A stretch of 29,811 nt of DNA from Butyricicoccus sp. (GTDB lineage Bacteria > Bacillota > Clostridia > Oscillospirales > Butyricicoccaceae). The stretch lies in NCBI GenBank assembly GCA_020025885.1, contig JAHHRJ010000027.1, positions 1-29,811 of the forward strand. Direction: 5' to 3'. The translations under genes were made by a program, and so were the position numbers. Below, piece by piece: positions 12,077 through 20,820 of the stretch. Every line of letters begins with the position of its first letter. Position 1 is the first letter of the stretch. The notes under the pieces are model-generated. The model searched no databases. It was not told the DNA's origin and saw only the letters and a program-made list of their open reading frames with translations.

Positions 12077-14380
12077 TTAGATGGTTTCGATGTGGATTTC
12101 GCTTTCATTTGCCGTAATATGTGCACCTGCAAGTGGATGGTCACAGGCAGCAATGATCTGTTCTGCCAAGCCATTTTCCACTTTTTTCTCGATCAGGCGG
12201 CGCAGATTACGCGCACCATACTTGACCGAGAATGCCTTCTTCGTCAGATACTGCACCAGTGTATCATCCCAGCTCAGACGAATACCGCGAGTCTGTACAG
12301 ACTCGCGCAGCTGCGCCAGCAGGATCTCACAGATTTTTCCAAAATCGTCCTCTGTCAACTGATTGAACGCAATGATCTCATCAATACGGTTGAGGAACTC
12401 GGGACGCATGATATCCTCCAGCGCCTTGATCGCGCGTTCCTTGCCCAAATCACTGACCGTACCGCCAAAGCCAACAGAGGCTGTCTTGTTCTGCGAGCCA
12501 GCATTAGAAGTCATCACAATGACTGTATTCTCAAAGTTAACCTGTCTGCCGTGTGCATCTGTAATATGTCCATCATCCAAGATCTGGAGCAGGATATTCA
12601 AGATATCCGGATGTGCCTTTTCGATCTCATCAAAGAGAATGACGGAATACGGACGGCGGCGAATCTTTTCTGTCAGCTGTCCAGCCTCATCATAGCCCAC
12701 ATAGCCCGGAGGAGAGCCAACAAGGCGGGATACCGCATGCTTCTCCATATACTCGGACATATCTAGACGAACGAGCGCCTCTGGTGCATCAAACAGGTCT
12801 TCTGCAAGCACCTTGACGAGTTCCGTCTTACCAACACCTGTTGGCCCGACAAAGAGAAAAGATACTGGCTTGCGCTTCGGGGAAATGCCCGCACGAGAAC
12901 GGCGAATTGCTGTACAAATGGAATCAATTGCCTCATCCTGTCCAATCACGCGGCTCTTGATACGCTCTTCCATACCTTTCAGCTTAGACAGCTCCTGCAC
13001 CTGTACACGAGACGCTGGGATACCCGTCCAAAGCTCGATCACGCCTGCAAGGTGCTCCGCTTCCAGTGTCGGGGTCGGTTTGCCCTTGAGTTCATCCAAA
13101 CGATTTTGGATCTGCAACTCGCGGGAGCGCAGTCCAGCCATCTCTTCATAGGTTTTTTCATCCTGTGTCTCTTGCAGCAAGTCATCCTGCTTCTTGCTGA
13201 CGGTATCCAGTTCCTCTTCCAGCTCAGGGATCTCACTGATGCCCGGCTCATCCAGATTCAGGCGAGAACATGCTTCGTCGATGAGGTCGATCGCCTTATC
13301 TGGCAAATAGCGGTCTGTGATATAGCGCTCGGACAAGGTTGCCGCCAAACGGCAAGTTTCATCCGGAATGGTGACACCATGGAAATTCTCATAGTAAGAG
13401 CGAATGCCAAACAGCATTTCAATCGTCTGTTCAATGGACGGTTCATTGATGGTCACAGGTTGGAAACGGCGCTCCAATGCTGCGTCCTTTTCAATATACT
13501 TACGGTACTCTGCAAACGTTGTCGCACCGATCACCTGAATCTCACCACGAGACAGTGCTGGCTTTAAAATATTCGCCGCATTCATCGCGCCCTCTGAATC
13601 ACCCGCGCCTACGATCGTATGCACTTCGTCGATGACCAGAATGATATTGCCAAGCTTCTTGACCTCATTGATGAGTCCCTTGACACGGCTTTCAAACTGA
13701 CCACGGAACTGTGTACCTGCAACGAGTGATGTGAGATCCAGCAGGTGTACCTCTTTATTGCGCAGTTTATAGGGCACTTTGCCCTCCGCAATGCGAATTG
13801 CAAGTCCTTCTGCAACTGCCGTCTTACCAACGCCCGGCTCACCGATGAGGCACGGGTTGTTCTTCTGACGGCGGTTTAAAATCTGGATCACGCGGTCAGT
13901 TTCCTGCTCGCGTCCGATGATGCGATCCAGTCTGCCATCACGCGCCTTGCTTGTGAGGTCATCACAGTACATATCCAAGTACTTTCTTTTCTTCTTTTCT
14001 TTATCCTTTTTGTGCGAAGTTGTATTGTTCTTCTTTTCTGTACGCAAAAATGGGAACGGGAATGCTGGCGGCTCTGCGCTGTCCTCTGTCTCCTCATTAT
14101 GCTCCGCATCCTCTGTGTCCTCGTCCTCTATATCCGGTCCAGCAGGGATGAGTGCACTCAGATCCTCCAAAGAGTTGATCTCTGAAGACAGCATTTCCAG
14201 TGCATCATCGTTGAGCCCCATCTGCTCCATCATCTGATCGAGGGGCTTGATACCAAGTGTGCGTGCACATTTGAGGCACAGACCTTCCTGTTTTGCATCG
14301 TCTCCGTTACTGGGATCTATCTTTGTAATGAATATCACCGCCACATTTTTACCGCAGCGGGAACACATGGGCATTTGCAT
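12077..14380 (-). CDS. ClpE-like ATP-dependent Clp protease ATP-binding subunit
   Basis: A 767-aa HSP100 unfoldase that would feed ClpP. Instead of the double Clp-N repeat it starts with a zinc finger (C6/C9 and C35/C38), the ClpE hallmark. An unusual linker follows, acidic at about 83-103 and lysine-rich at about 115-133. The first AAA module has Walker A GEPGVGKT (180-187) and Walker B ILVIDEVHT. A short coiled-coil middle domain lies at about 385-435. The second module has GPTGVGKT (512-519) and VILFDEIEKAH. The later VGF in TASVGFGG matches the ClpP-docking loop motif. AAGGAGA precedes the ATG. It is the last gene after DUF5711 and cvpA. I see no CtsR-type heptad repeat upstream, so heat-shock control by CtsR is not supported here. 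Confidence 0.9.
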   Translation of the reverse strand: MQMPMCSRCGKNVAVIFITKIDPSNGDDAKQEGLCLKCARTLGIKPLDQMMEQMGLNDDALEMLSSEINSLEDLSALIPAGPDIEDEDTEDAEHNEETEDSAEPPAFPFPFLRTEKKNNTTSHKKDKEKKKRKYLDMYCDDLTSKARDGRLDRIIGREQETDRVIQILNRRQKNNPCLIGEPGVGKTAVAEGLAIRIAEGKVPYKLRNKEVHLLDLTSLVAGTQFRGQFESRVKGLINEVKKLGNIILVIDEVHTIVGAGDSEGAMNAANILKPALSRGEIQVIGATTFAEYRKYIEKDAALERRFQPVTINEPSIEQTIEMLFGIRSYYENFHGVTIPDETCRLAATLSERYITDRYLPDKAIDLIDEACSRLNLDEPGISEIPELEEELDTVSKKQDDLLQETQDEKTYEEMAGLRSRELQIQNRLDELKGKPTPTLEAEHLAGVIELWTGIPASRVQVQELSKLKGMEERIKSRVIGQDEAIDSICTAIRRSRAGISPKRKPVSFLFVGPTGVGKTELVKVLAEDLFDAPEALVRLDMSEYMEKHAVSRLVGSPPGYVGYDEAGQLTEKIRRRPYSVILFDEIEKAHPDILNILLQILDDGHITDAHGRQVNFENTVIVMTSNAGSQNKTASVGFGGTVSDLGKERAIKALEDIMRPEFLNRIDEIIAFNQLTEDDFGKICEILLAQLRESVQTRGIRLSWDDTLVQYLTKKAFSVKYGARNLRRLIEKKVENGLAEQIIAACDHPLAGAHITANESEIHIETI

Positions 14381-14392
14381 GGTAAACTCTCC

Positions 14393-14995
14393 TTATAAAA
14401 CGGGAAAATAGGTAAGCAGACTGCGCAAGAGCACAGTTTGCTGAATCCGATTGGGACTAAGCCAACCGATTTGGGTAAAGATTTCTGGACGCAGTACATG
14501 TGCGAGCCAAAGCGCAAGTACGATCACGAGGATACCGCCCACGAGTCCAATTGCCGCACCCGTCAAGCGGTTGAGTGCGCCAAGCGGTGGAAAGCGTGTC
14601 AGTATATTTAAACTGCGTGTGATTAATGACAGCACAAGGGACAGTACGATCAAAAACACGATCACGAGGAGCACATAAACAATGCCCTGTGCCATAGAAG
14701 CCGCCGCCTGTGCCACCATATCCTCAGAAAGCACACCCTCTAGTTTGAGTTCCTGTATAGTCTTTGATTCAAATATTGCAGTTGTCAGCTGTTTGACCAC
14801 AGTTTGCGTGAGCGCAGGCGCACATAACTTAGCAAACCAGTTTGCGCCCAATACAACCGCAATCTTGCCGCACAGTCCAATCACCGCACCAGTCAGCCCA
14901 CGTCTCGCCCCGCTCGCAATGCTAAACAACAAAAACAATATGATCATCAAATCCGGCAGGTTCAATAGGCTACTATTACTTTGCACCGGTATCAT
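14393..14995 (-). CDS. CvpA family membrane protein
   Basis: A 200-aa integral membrane protein of the CvpA (colicin V production) family. It has about four hydrophobic segments: LPDLMIILFLLFSIASGARRGL with the family's first-helix and glycine pattern, AVIGLCGKIAVVLGANWFA, VYVLLVIVFLIVLSLVLSLI, and LTGAAIGLVGGILVIVLALWL. The motif LNRLTGAAIGLV is typical of CvpA proteins. AGGGA precedes the ATG, and the start overlaps the DUF5711 stop by 20 bases, so translation is probably coupled. The molecular role of CvpA proteins is poorly defined; envelope or stress roles are known in other bacteria. Confidence 0.85.
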   Translation of the reverse strand: MIPVQSNSSLLNLPDLMIILFLLFSIASGARRGLTGAVIGLCGKIAVVLGANWFAKLCAPALTQTVVKQLTTAIFESKTIQELKLEGVLSEDMVAQAAASMAQGIVYVLLVIVFLIVLSLVLSLITRSLNILTRFPPLGALNRLTGAAIGLVGGILVIVLALWLAHVLRPEIFTQIGWLSPNRIQQTVLLRSLLTYFPVL

Positions 14996-16244
14996 TCGTA
15001 AATCCCTCCGCCATTGCAGATGATTCGGTCACACGCTGTACATATTTGGAATAAACCAGCCATGCTCCTCCATCTTCTGTCATGAGCACCCGCTGTGCGG
15101 CACTGGTATTCATACACTTCCAGTCTGGGTGCAATGCATTGTTGTAAATATATAGCCCCGAGCTTGTAAGAACGCCTAACTGACCGCCCGCATAAGACAA
15201 GCTCTCTGGTGCTGTTTCGAGATCAAGCGCAGCTTTCGCTGTGCCACTTTTGTCGTACCGTGTGATTGTCGCGCGTGCATTGCCCGACCAGGAACGCAGT
15301 GCAATCACAAAATCATTTTCATCAAAGGCATATCCAAGCAAATCCTTGGCAGAATATTCTGTCTTTGATGTCTTCTCACCGCGTCGGTTTGCCGTGAACA
15401 TAGAGCGATCTGTAATGACTGCCACATTGCTGTCATCCAACCAGTGTACGGCATACCCGACCACCGAGCCTAAACTCACACTTGCACGCACTTCGCCTGC
15501 ATCCATATCAAAGAATTGTAGAAAGCTCTCAAACTGCGAGCCATTCTGCTGAAAGGTCAACGCGCATAAATGTGTGCCCGAAGGGGAAAGTGCCGCTTCC
15601 TGCACATAAAAGTCCGGTGTACGCCACCGCCAAATATGGCGATCCTCCTCACGAGACGATGCACTGTATACCGTAACAGTACTCTTATATCCTGCCTCAT
15701 CCGTGATCACCGCACAGTTGTCTCCATATCCAATGGATGCTGTGCGAATGGGGGCTTTTAGGTGCAAGGAAAACAACTGTGTCAGACCGGAAGAAAATGA
15801 TACGTCATACCCGCCACGGTCATAGGCAAGGATATAATTGGGATTGGTGTCAAGCACAGGCGATGTATAGTTAATCGCTGTTTTCTGCTGGCTGACACCA
15901 CCAAGCTGTAAGACAGAAAGCGCCTCATCGTTGATAATCGCAAGTGCAGATCCAACCGGTTTGACCTGACTTGCAGACTGCCCCGGATACATCAGTACCC
16001 CATCACGAAGTGCCTCTGGCTCCAGTGCGCCAAACAAAATTTGCGTTGTCCGGCGCAGAGAGGATGACGAAAACAGTGTAAAATTCACCGCTGAGAACAA
16101 TAAGATCCCCACAAGCAGCAGCCAGCCAACCAGCGAACGCAAGCGGGTCAGTCGGCGATGTTTGAGACTTTCTGCCTGTTGCAGCAACTGTTTACGTTTT
16201 TTTGCAGAGCGTGGAAATGGAACCAAATTCTTTTTTCCTGACAC
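14976..16244 (-). CDS. DUF5711 family protein, membrane-anchored beta-propeller-like
   Basis: A 422-aa protein with a basic N-terminus, one membrane helix at about residues 37-58 (LVGWLLLVGILLFSAVNFTLF) and a long C-terminal region. That region has repeated beta-strand patterns (for example IINDEALSVLQLGG, YILAYDRGGYDVSFSS and AVITDEAGYKSTVTVYSA) resembling a seven-bladed propeller. This matches the DUF5711 family seen in clostridia. I prefer GTG (16244), with AGGAGAGG about 7 bases upstream, to a TTG 6 bases earlier. It begins a tightly packed operon with cvpA and clpE. The function is unknown; the topology suggests an extracellular propeller tethered to the membrane. Confidence 0.75.
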   Translation of the reverse strand: MSGKKNLVPFPRSAKKRKQLLQQAESLKHRRLTRLRSLVGWLLLVGILLFSAVNFTLFSSSSLRRTTQILFGALEPEALRDGVLMYPGQSASQVKPVGSALAIINDEALSVLQLGGVSQQKTAINYTSPVLDTNPNYILAYDRGGYDVSFSSGLTQLFSLHLKAPIRTASIGYGDNCAVITDEAGYKSTVTVYSASSREEDRHIWRWRTPDFYVQEAALSPSGTHLCALTFQQNGSQFESFLQFFDMDAGEVRASVSLGSVVGYAVHWLDDSNVAVITDRSMFTANRRGEKTSKTEYSAKDLLGYAFDENDFVIALRSWSGNARATITRYDKSGTAKAALDLETAPESLSYAGGQLGVLTSSGLYIYNNALHPDWKCMNTSAAQRVLMTEDGGAWLVYSKYVQRVTESSAMAEGFTNDTGAK

Positions 16245-16250
16245 CGGCAA

Positions 16251-16332
16251 CCCTCTCCTCTCTCATTATAGTAGTGTATCACACTTTCATGCAGTCCGTG
16301 TGAATAAACCTTGAAATTTTTCGATTGAATGG
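16251..16332 (-). promoter_or_regulatory. Possible promoter region of the DUF5711 operon
   Basis: A perfect minus-strand TATAAT (16265-16270) lies 20 bases before the start. No good -35 box is visible at 17 bases. An inverted repeat AGTGT-ATC-ACACT (16273-16285) sits next to it and may be an operator. Confidence 0.4.
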
Positions 16333-17106
16333 CTAGTCTCCAAGCCGAAATACGTCTAATTCTGGGGTATCATCATACCATAGACGGTTCATAAACAGAC
16401 CGCAGGCTGGCAAAGTAGGTCCCGCCTGTTCACGGTCGCAGGATTCTAAAATTTTCGCAACATCTTCTGGCGCAAACTTTCCGTTGCCCACATAGAGCAA
16501 TGTTCCGGAGATCGCACGCACCATATTATACAAAAACCCATCTCCACAAACGCGAATGCAGATGAGTCCATCTGCATTCTGTTCCACTTCACACCAGAAA
16601 ATAGTACGCACCGTAGACTTGACTGGCGTACCGACCGAGCGGACTGCATTAAAATCATGCCGACCCACAAAGTATTGTGCCCCCGCCTGCATCCGTTCTG
16701 CATCGAGCGGATAAGCATAGCGATACGCACGATCAGTCAAGAATGGATCACGCATCTTGGATGGATATACATAATATGCATATTCCTTTTTTGTGCACTG
16801 AAACCGTGCATCAAAATCATCTGGAACCACGACTGCACCATTGACTGCAATATCTTCTGGCAGCTGTGCCCCCAGAGCGAGCGGCAAGCGCCCCAGCGGA
16901 ATGGAGCAGTCTGCCTTAAAATTTGCAACATAACGTCGTGCATGTACACCCGCATCCGTGCGTCCAACACCAGACAAATAGGTATCACATTTCAGCAGCT
17001 TATTGATGGCATCTGTAACGGTTTCCTGAATCGATGTGCCATTTTTTTGTACCTGCCAGCCATGGTACTTCGTGCCGACATAGGAAAGAGAAAGTGCAAT
17101 GTTCAT
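16333..17106 (-). CDS. truA: tRNA pseudouridine(38-40) synthase
   Basis: A 257-aa TruA that isomerises uridines 38-40 in the tRNA anticodon arm. The N-terminus ALSLSYVGTKYHGWQVQ, the catalytic GRTDAGVHA with Asp51, the YYVYPSKMRDPF segment and the C-terminal FLYNMVRAISGTLLYVG are all canonical. The start is MNIALSL (17106), with GGTGA a few bases upstream. The frame continues 24 bases further up, inside the ecfT stop region. The start lies 4 bases after the ecfT stop codon. The ecfA1-ecfA2-ecfT-truA order is common in Firmicutes. Confidence 0.95.
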   Translation of the reverse strand: MNIALSLSYVGTKYHGWQVQKNGTSIQETVTDAINKLLKCDTYLSGVGRTDAGVHARRYVANFKADCSIPLGRLPLALGAQLPEDIAVNGAVVVPDDFDARFQCTKKEYAYYVYPSKMRDPFLTDRAYRYAYPLDAERMQAGAQYFVGRHDFNAVRSVGTPVKSTVRTIFWCEVEQNADGLICIRVCGDGFLYNMVRAISGTLLYVGNGKFAPEDVAKILESCDREQAGPTLPACGLFMNRLWYDDTPELDVFRLGD

Positions 17107-17110
17107 GTTG

Positions 17111-17914
17111 TCACCATCCCATTCTGCCAAATACGATCACCGCTGCAAACACGATGGCAGATACTAGGCCTGCGCCTAAATCCACCCGTCCAAACTTCAT
17201 CTGCTTCATGCGGGTGCGTCCCACGTCTCCGCGGTATAGGCGGCATTCCATTGCGATCGCAAGCTCATCTGCACGGCGGAATGCGGAGATAAACAGCGGC
17301 ACAAGGATCGGAACCATTGCACGTGCACGCTGCACCAAGTTGCCCGACTCAAAGTCTGCACCGCGTGCTTTTTGTGCGGCAATAATTTTTTCCGTTTCTT
17401 CGATCAGAGTCGGAATAAAGCGCAGTGCAATGGACATCATCATTGCCAGTTCATGTACCGGAAGATGAATCTTCTTAAACGGTGCAAGCAAACGCTCCAA
17501 GCCGTCTGTCAGCTCAATGGGCGACGTGGTATACGTGAGCATAGATGTACCGATAATGAGCAGCAAAATACGCACGACCATTAAAATTGCAACCCGAATT
17601 CCGGCATCTGTCAGCTTTAAGAACCCAAAGCTCCAAAGCACGTTACCCGGTGTGTAAAATAAGTTGAGCACCGCGGTAAAAACCACGATAAATACCACGG
17701 GCTTAAGTCCACGCACAACCATCTTAGGCTGAATGCCTGAGATATAGATCACAGAAAAAATATAGAGCGCAAGCAGTGCATAGGAGATCGGACCTGCCGC
17801 CAGGAATAGGGTAACGATCATCGCCATGACCAAAACCAGCTTTAAGCGGGGGTCAACGCGGTGTACAATGCTCTGCCCCGGAAAATATTGTCCAATTGTA
17901 ATATCTTTCAGCAT
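17111..17914 (-). CDS. ecfT: Energy-coupling factor transporter transmembrane protein EcfT
   Basis: A 267-aa membrane scaffold of a group II ECF transporter, which links the EcfA1/EcfA2 ATPases to interchangeable substrate-binding S components. The N-terminal IGQYFPGQSIVHRVDPRLKL is characteristic. About five membrane helices follow. The coupling helices carry AQKARGADF, and a second arginine motif appears as AMECRLYRG, a variant of the usual A-R-G. The ATG immediately follows the ecfA2 stop. No S component gene is in the window, so the vitamin or metal cargo cannot be named from here. Confidence 0.93.
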   Translation of the reverse strand: MLKDITIGQYFPGQSIVHRVDPRLKLVLVMAMIVTLFLAAGPISYALLALYIFSVIYISGIQPKMVVRGLKPVVFIVVFTAVLNLFYTPGNVLWSFGFLKLTDAGIRVAILMVVRILLLIIGTSMLTYTTSPIELTDGLERLLAPFKKIHLPVHELAMMMSIALRFIPTLIEETEKIIAAQKARGADFESGNLVQRARAMVPILVPLFISAFRRADELAIAMECRLYRGDVGRTRMKQMKFGRVDLGAGLVSAIVFAAVIVFGRMGW

Positions 17915-18775
17915 TTACCGGTCCTCCTTACACGCGCGGATCGCCTTTACCGCATCCTCAACGGTATAAATGGAAGGGTCTAAGTCGAACCCACGGCGCA
18001 CCAGCTCCCGCACGACTTTGGTAATCTCTGGAATATCCAGTCCTGCGCGTGTGATCTCATCCGCATGTGCAAACACCTCACGCGGCGTACTGCACAGCAT
18101 CACATGCGCCTGATTCATCACCAGCAACCGGTCTGCCAACCGTGCAATATCTTCCATCGAATGCGATACGATCAAGATGGTTGCACCCGAACGCGCATGA
18201 TAATCTTGAATCTGTGCCAAAATTTCGTCGCGTCCGGCGGGGTCCAGTCCCGCGGTGGGCTCGTCCAAAATGAGCACCTGCGGGCGCATGGCAATCACAC
18301 CTGCAATCGCAACGCGGCGTTTCTGTCCGCCAGAGAGCGCAAACGGAGAATGATTTGCCAGCATGGGGTCTAACCCAACAAAATCCATTGCCTCACACAC
18401 ACGTTTTTCCACCTCAGATGCAGAAAGTCCCATATTCTGCGGACCAAACGCAATATCTTTCGCGATCGTTTCTTCGAACAGCTGATACTCTGGATACTGG
18501 AACACCAGTCCGACCGCAAATCGTGTCTTGCGGTCGCACTTGCCCTTTTCATCCCAAATGGAGTGCCCAGACAGCAATACTTCACCTGATGTGGGCTTGA
18601 GCAGTCCATTGAAATGCTGGATGAGCGTAGACTTGCCCGACCCAGTATGCCCAATCACACCGAGAATTTCTCCTTTTTTGATCTGGATATTGACATGATC
18701 TAGTGCTGTGCGTTCAAACGGGGTACCTGCACCATATACTTGGGTCAAGTCCCTTGTTTCTAAAATAAATGACAT
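17915..18775 (-). CDS. ecfA2: Energy-coupling factor transporter ATPase EcfA2
   Basis: A 286-aa ABC ATPase. Walker A is GHTGSGKST, the Q-loop VFQYPEYQLF (the QYPE form typical of EcfA2), the signature LSGGQKRR, Walker B VLILDEPTAGLD, and the H-loop IVSHSMED. The C-terminal EcfA dimerisation domain is present, including EITKVVRELVRRGFDLD. It pairs with EcfA1 encoded 14 bases upstream and with EcfT downstream. Confidence 0.94.
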   Translation of the reverse strand: MSFILETRDLTQVYGAGTPFERTALDHVNIQIKKGEILGVIGHTGSGKSTLIQHFNGLLKPTSGEVLLSGHSIWDEKGKCDRKTRFAVGLVFQYPEYQLFEETIAKDIAFGPQNMGLSASEVEKRVCEAMDFVGLDPMLANHSPFALSGGQKRRVAIAGVIAMRPQVLILDEPTAGLDPAGRDEILAQIQDYHARSGATILIVSHSMEDIARLADRLLVMNQAHVMLCSTPREVFAHADEITRAGLDIPEITKVVRELVRRGFDLDPSIYTVEDAVKAIRACKEDR

Positions 18776-18789
18776 GATCGACTCGCTCC

Positions 18790-19638
18790 TCAGTTCGCCA
18801 GATAGCGCTCTAGAATGTCAGCACATGCATCCACTGTGAGCGCATCAATCGGCAAATCTGTACCGATTTGGTTGTTGAGGTCAAAAAGCACCTCTATTGT
18901 CTGTGGTACCGTCAGGCTGGCGGCACGCAGTGCGTCTACCTGTGTAAAAATTTCGCGTGGTGCGCCCTGCATCAGCACTTTTCCGCCGTGCATGACCACG
19001 ACACGCCCTGCCTGTACTGCTTCATCCATATGGTGTGTGATGAGTACCACTGTGATACCCATTTTTTGGTTCAGTTCCCGAATGACGCGCATGACTTCAC
19101 GGCGTCCTGCGGGATCAAGCATGGCTGTCGGCTCATCAAATACCACACAACGCGGCATCATTGCGATGACACCCGCGATCGCAACGCGCTGTTTCTGTCC
19201 GCCAGACAACTTATGTGGTGCATGGCGGCGAAACTCATACATTCCAACCACTTTGAGTGATGCATCCACACGCTCGCGAATCTCCTTCGGCGGCACACCG
19301 AGATTTTCCAGTGCAAATGCAACATCTTCTTCGACGACCGTTGCAACGATCTGGTTGTCCGGATTCTGGAACACCATCGCACATGTTTTGCGGATATCAT
19401 AAAGCAGCTCCGGCTTGCGGGTATCCATGGTATCCACATATACCTCACCACCAGATGGCAGACGAATGCCGTTAAAATGGCTTGCAAGCGTAGACTTGCC
19501 TGAGCCATTGTGCCCCAGCACTGCGACAAACTCGCCCCGATCAATAGACAGGCTAACGCCATTGAGTGCAACCTTCTGTACACCATCTGCCGACTGATAA
19601 ATATATCTTAAGTCTTCTGTCTTAATAATTTCAGACAT
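18790..19638 (-). CDS. ecfA1: Energy-coupling factor transporter ATPase EcfA1
   Basis: A 282-aa ABC ATPase. Walker A is GHNGSGKST, the Q-loop VFQNPDNQIVAT (the NPDNQ form typical of EcfA1), the signature LSGGQKQR, Walker B CVVFDEPTAMLD, and the H-loop LITHHMDEA. I start at MSEIIKTEDL because GGAGG lies about 10 bases upstream. The frame is open for 66 bases further but has no better site. It lies 31 bases after the methyltransferase stop and probably belongs to the same transcript. Confidence 0.94.
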   Translation of the reverse strand: MSEIIKTEDLRYIYQSADGVQKVALNGVSLSIDRGEFVAVLGHNGSGKSTLASHFNGIRLPSGGEVYVDTMDTRKPELLYDIRKTCAMVFQNPDNQIVATVVEEDVAFALENLGVPPKEIRERVDASLKVVGMYEFRRHAPHKLSGGQKQRVAIAGVIAMMPRCVVFDEPTAMLDPAGRREVMRVIRELNQKMGITVVLITHHMDEAVQAGRVVVMHGGKVLMQGAPREIFTQVDALRAASLTVPQTIEVLFDLNNQIGTDLPIDALTVDACADILERYLAN

Positions 19639-19669
19639 TGAGGTTCTCCCTCCAATCAATTCTTTCGGC

Positions 19670-20536
19670 TCATCGTGCCGCAATATAGCGTGCAGAAGAA
19701 CCACACGGCAATACCAGTCCTGTTGAGGTCACTGGCAGACCGATCTCCTGCGCCTCCACGCGTCCCGGATGCTGGCGCATTGCAGTCGTACCTAGCAGGT
19801 ATGCCATAACAGAGGGTGCAAGCCCCGTGGAATAGCTGGAAATGAGCACAAACAGCGGATGGTCAGACAGAAGCTGCATGGTCAGCGCCACAAAATCTGC
19901 AACATCCTCTTCGATCTTCCAAGTTTCACCGCCCGGTCCGCGTCCATAGCTTGGTGGGTCCATAATAATCGCGTCATAGCGGCGGCCGCGACGCAGTTCA
20001 CGCTGTACAAACTTTTTGCAGTCATCCACGATCCAGCGAATCGGACGGTCAGCCAATCCAGACGATGCTGCATTCTCACGCGCCCACTGGGTCATGCCCT
20101 TGGATGCGTCTACATGACACACATTCGCGCCCGCCGCTGCAGCTGCAAGGGTCGCGCCGCCTGTATAGGCAAAGAGGTTCAGGACGTTTACCGGACGCCC
20201 TGCGGAGCGCACTTGCTCCATAATAAAATCCCAGTTTGCCGCCTGCTCTGGGAACAATCCTGTATGCTTAAATGCCATTGGCTTGAGCTGGAAGGTCAGT
20301 TCCTTGTAAGAGATCGCCCACTGTTCTGGCAGCTGGCGAATCTCCCACTTACCGCCACCAGAAGATGAGCGGTGATAGACCGCACCTGCGTGGTTCCACA
20401 CACGATTTTCCTCTGTGCGCGGCCAGATTGCCTGTGGGTCTGGACGCTGTAAAATCTGGTTGCCCCAGCGCTCGAGCTTTTCTCCGCCGCCACAATCCAG
20501 CACTTCATAATCTTTCCAATCATTTGCAATCCACAT
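19670..20536 (-). CDS. Class I SAM-dependent RNA methyltransferase (RlmI/RlmK-like)
   Basis: A 288-aa methyltransferase of the PF10672 type, related to the rRNA m5C methyltransferase RlmI. The SAM-binding loop is LNLFAYTGGATLAAAAAGA (near 119-137), followed by VDASKGMTQWARENA, and the catalytic-strand motif is MDPPSYGRGPGGETW. It lacks an N-terminal PUA domain, so it may be a short paralogue with a different RNA target. GGAGG lies 7 bases before the chosen ATG (MWIANDW). It is the first gene of a likely operon with ecfA1-ecfA2-ecfT-truA. Confidence 0.85.
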   Translation of the reverse strand: MWIANDWKDYEVLDCGGGEKLERWGNQILQRPDPQAIWPRTEENRVWNHAGAVYHRSSSGGGKWEIRQLPEQWAISYKELTFQLKPMAFKHTGLFPEQAANWDFIMEQVRSAGRPVNVLNLFAYTGGATLAAAAAGANVCHVDASKGMTQWARENAASSGLADRPIRWIVDDCKKFVQRELRRGRRYDAIIMDPPSYGRGPGGETWKIEEDVADFVALTMQLLSDHPLFVLISSYSTGLAPSVMAYLLGTTAMRQHPGRVEAQEIGLPVTSTGLVLPCGSSARYIAAR

Positions 20537-20619
20537 CTGATATCCTCCAATTGGGAAAGCACGATTTCGTACATTTTTTTGATGCAATCCCGATAAAATG
20601 CCGATAGTTTAACTCTTAT

Positions 20620-20648
20620 ATTGTATCACCAAACTCTGCCCTGCGCAA
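20620..20648 (-). promoter_or_regulatory. Candidate promoter of the methyltransferase-ecf-truA operon
   Basis: Minus strand TTGCGC (20643-20648), 17 bases, TACAAT (20620-20625). A leader of about 80 bases to the start codon shows no clear riboswitch fold to my eye. Confidence 0.5.
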
Positions 20649-20745
20649 TTCCAAGGCTTTCCAAAAACAACTGTACCGATTCCACTGTTTTCCGGCAAAA
20701 AAGCCATGTACTCGTACAAAAAATACCCTTTCATACGAACAACAG

Positions 20746-20774
20746 TTGCAAGATGGCGAAAATACTCGTATAAT
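20746..20774 (+). promoter_or_regulatory. Promoter of the LTA-synthase-family gene
   Basis: TTGCAA (20746-20751), 17 bases, TATAAT (20769-20774). The surrounding region repeats a 7-base motif in alternating orientation: CTCGTAC 20711-20717, ATACGAA 20733-20739, CTCGTAT 20765-20771 (overlapping the -10) and ATACGAG 20805-20811 (overlapping the ribosome site). These are operator candidates. Confidence 0.7.
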
Positions 20775-20820
20775 GAAGAAAAAACACTGCGCAATGTGCG
20801 CGTCATACGAGGAAAAACGC

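Noticed and set aside
14381..14450. CtsR heat-shock operator for the clpE-like gene
   Set aside because: No GGTCAAA-type direct repeat is visible, and the gene follows cvpA closely without its own promoter.
20537..20619. Riboswitch in the leader of the methyltransferase-ecf operon
   Set aside because: The ECF context made it worth looking for, but the leader of about 80 bases shows no recognised aptamer core or expression-platform hairpin.
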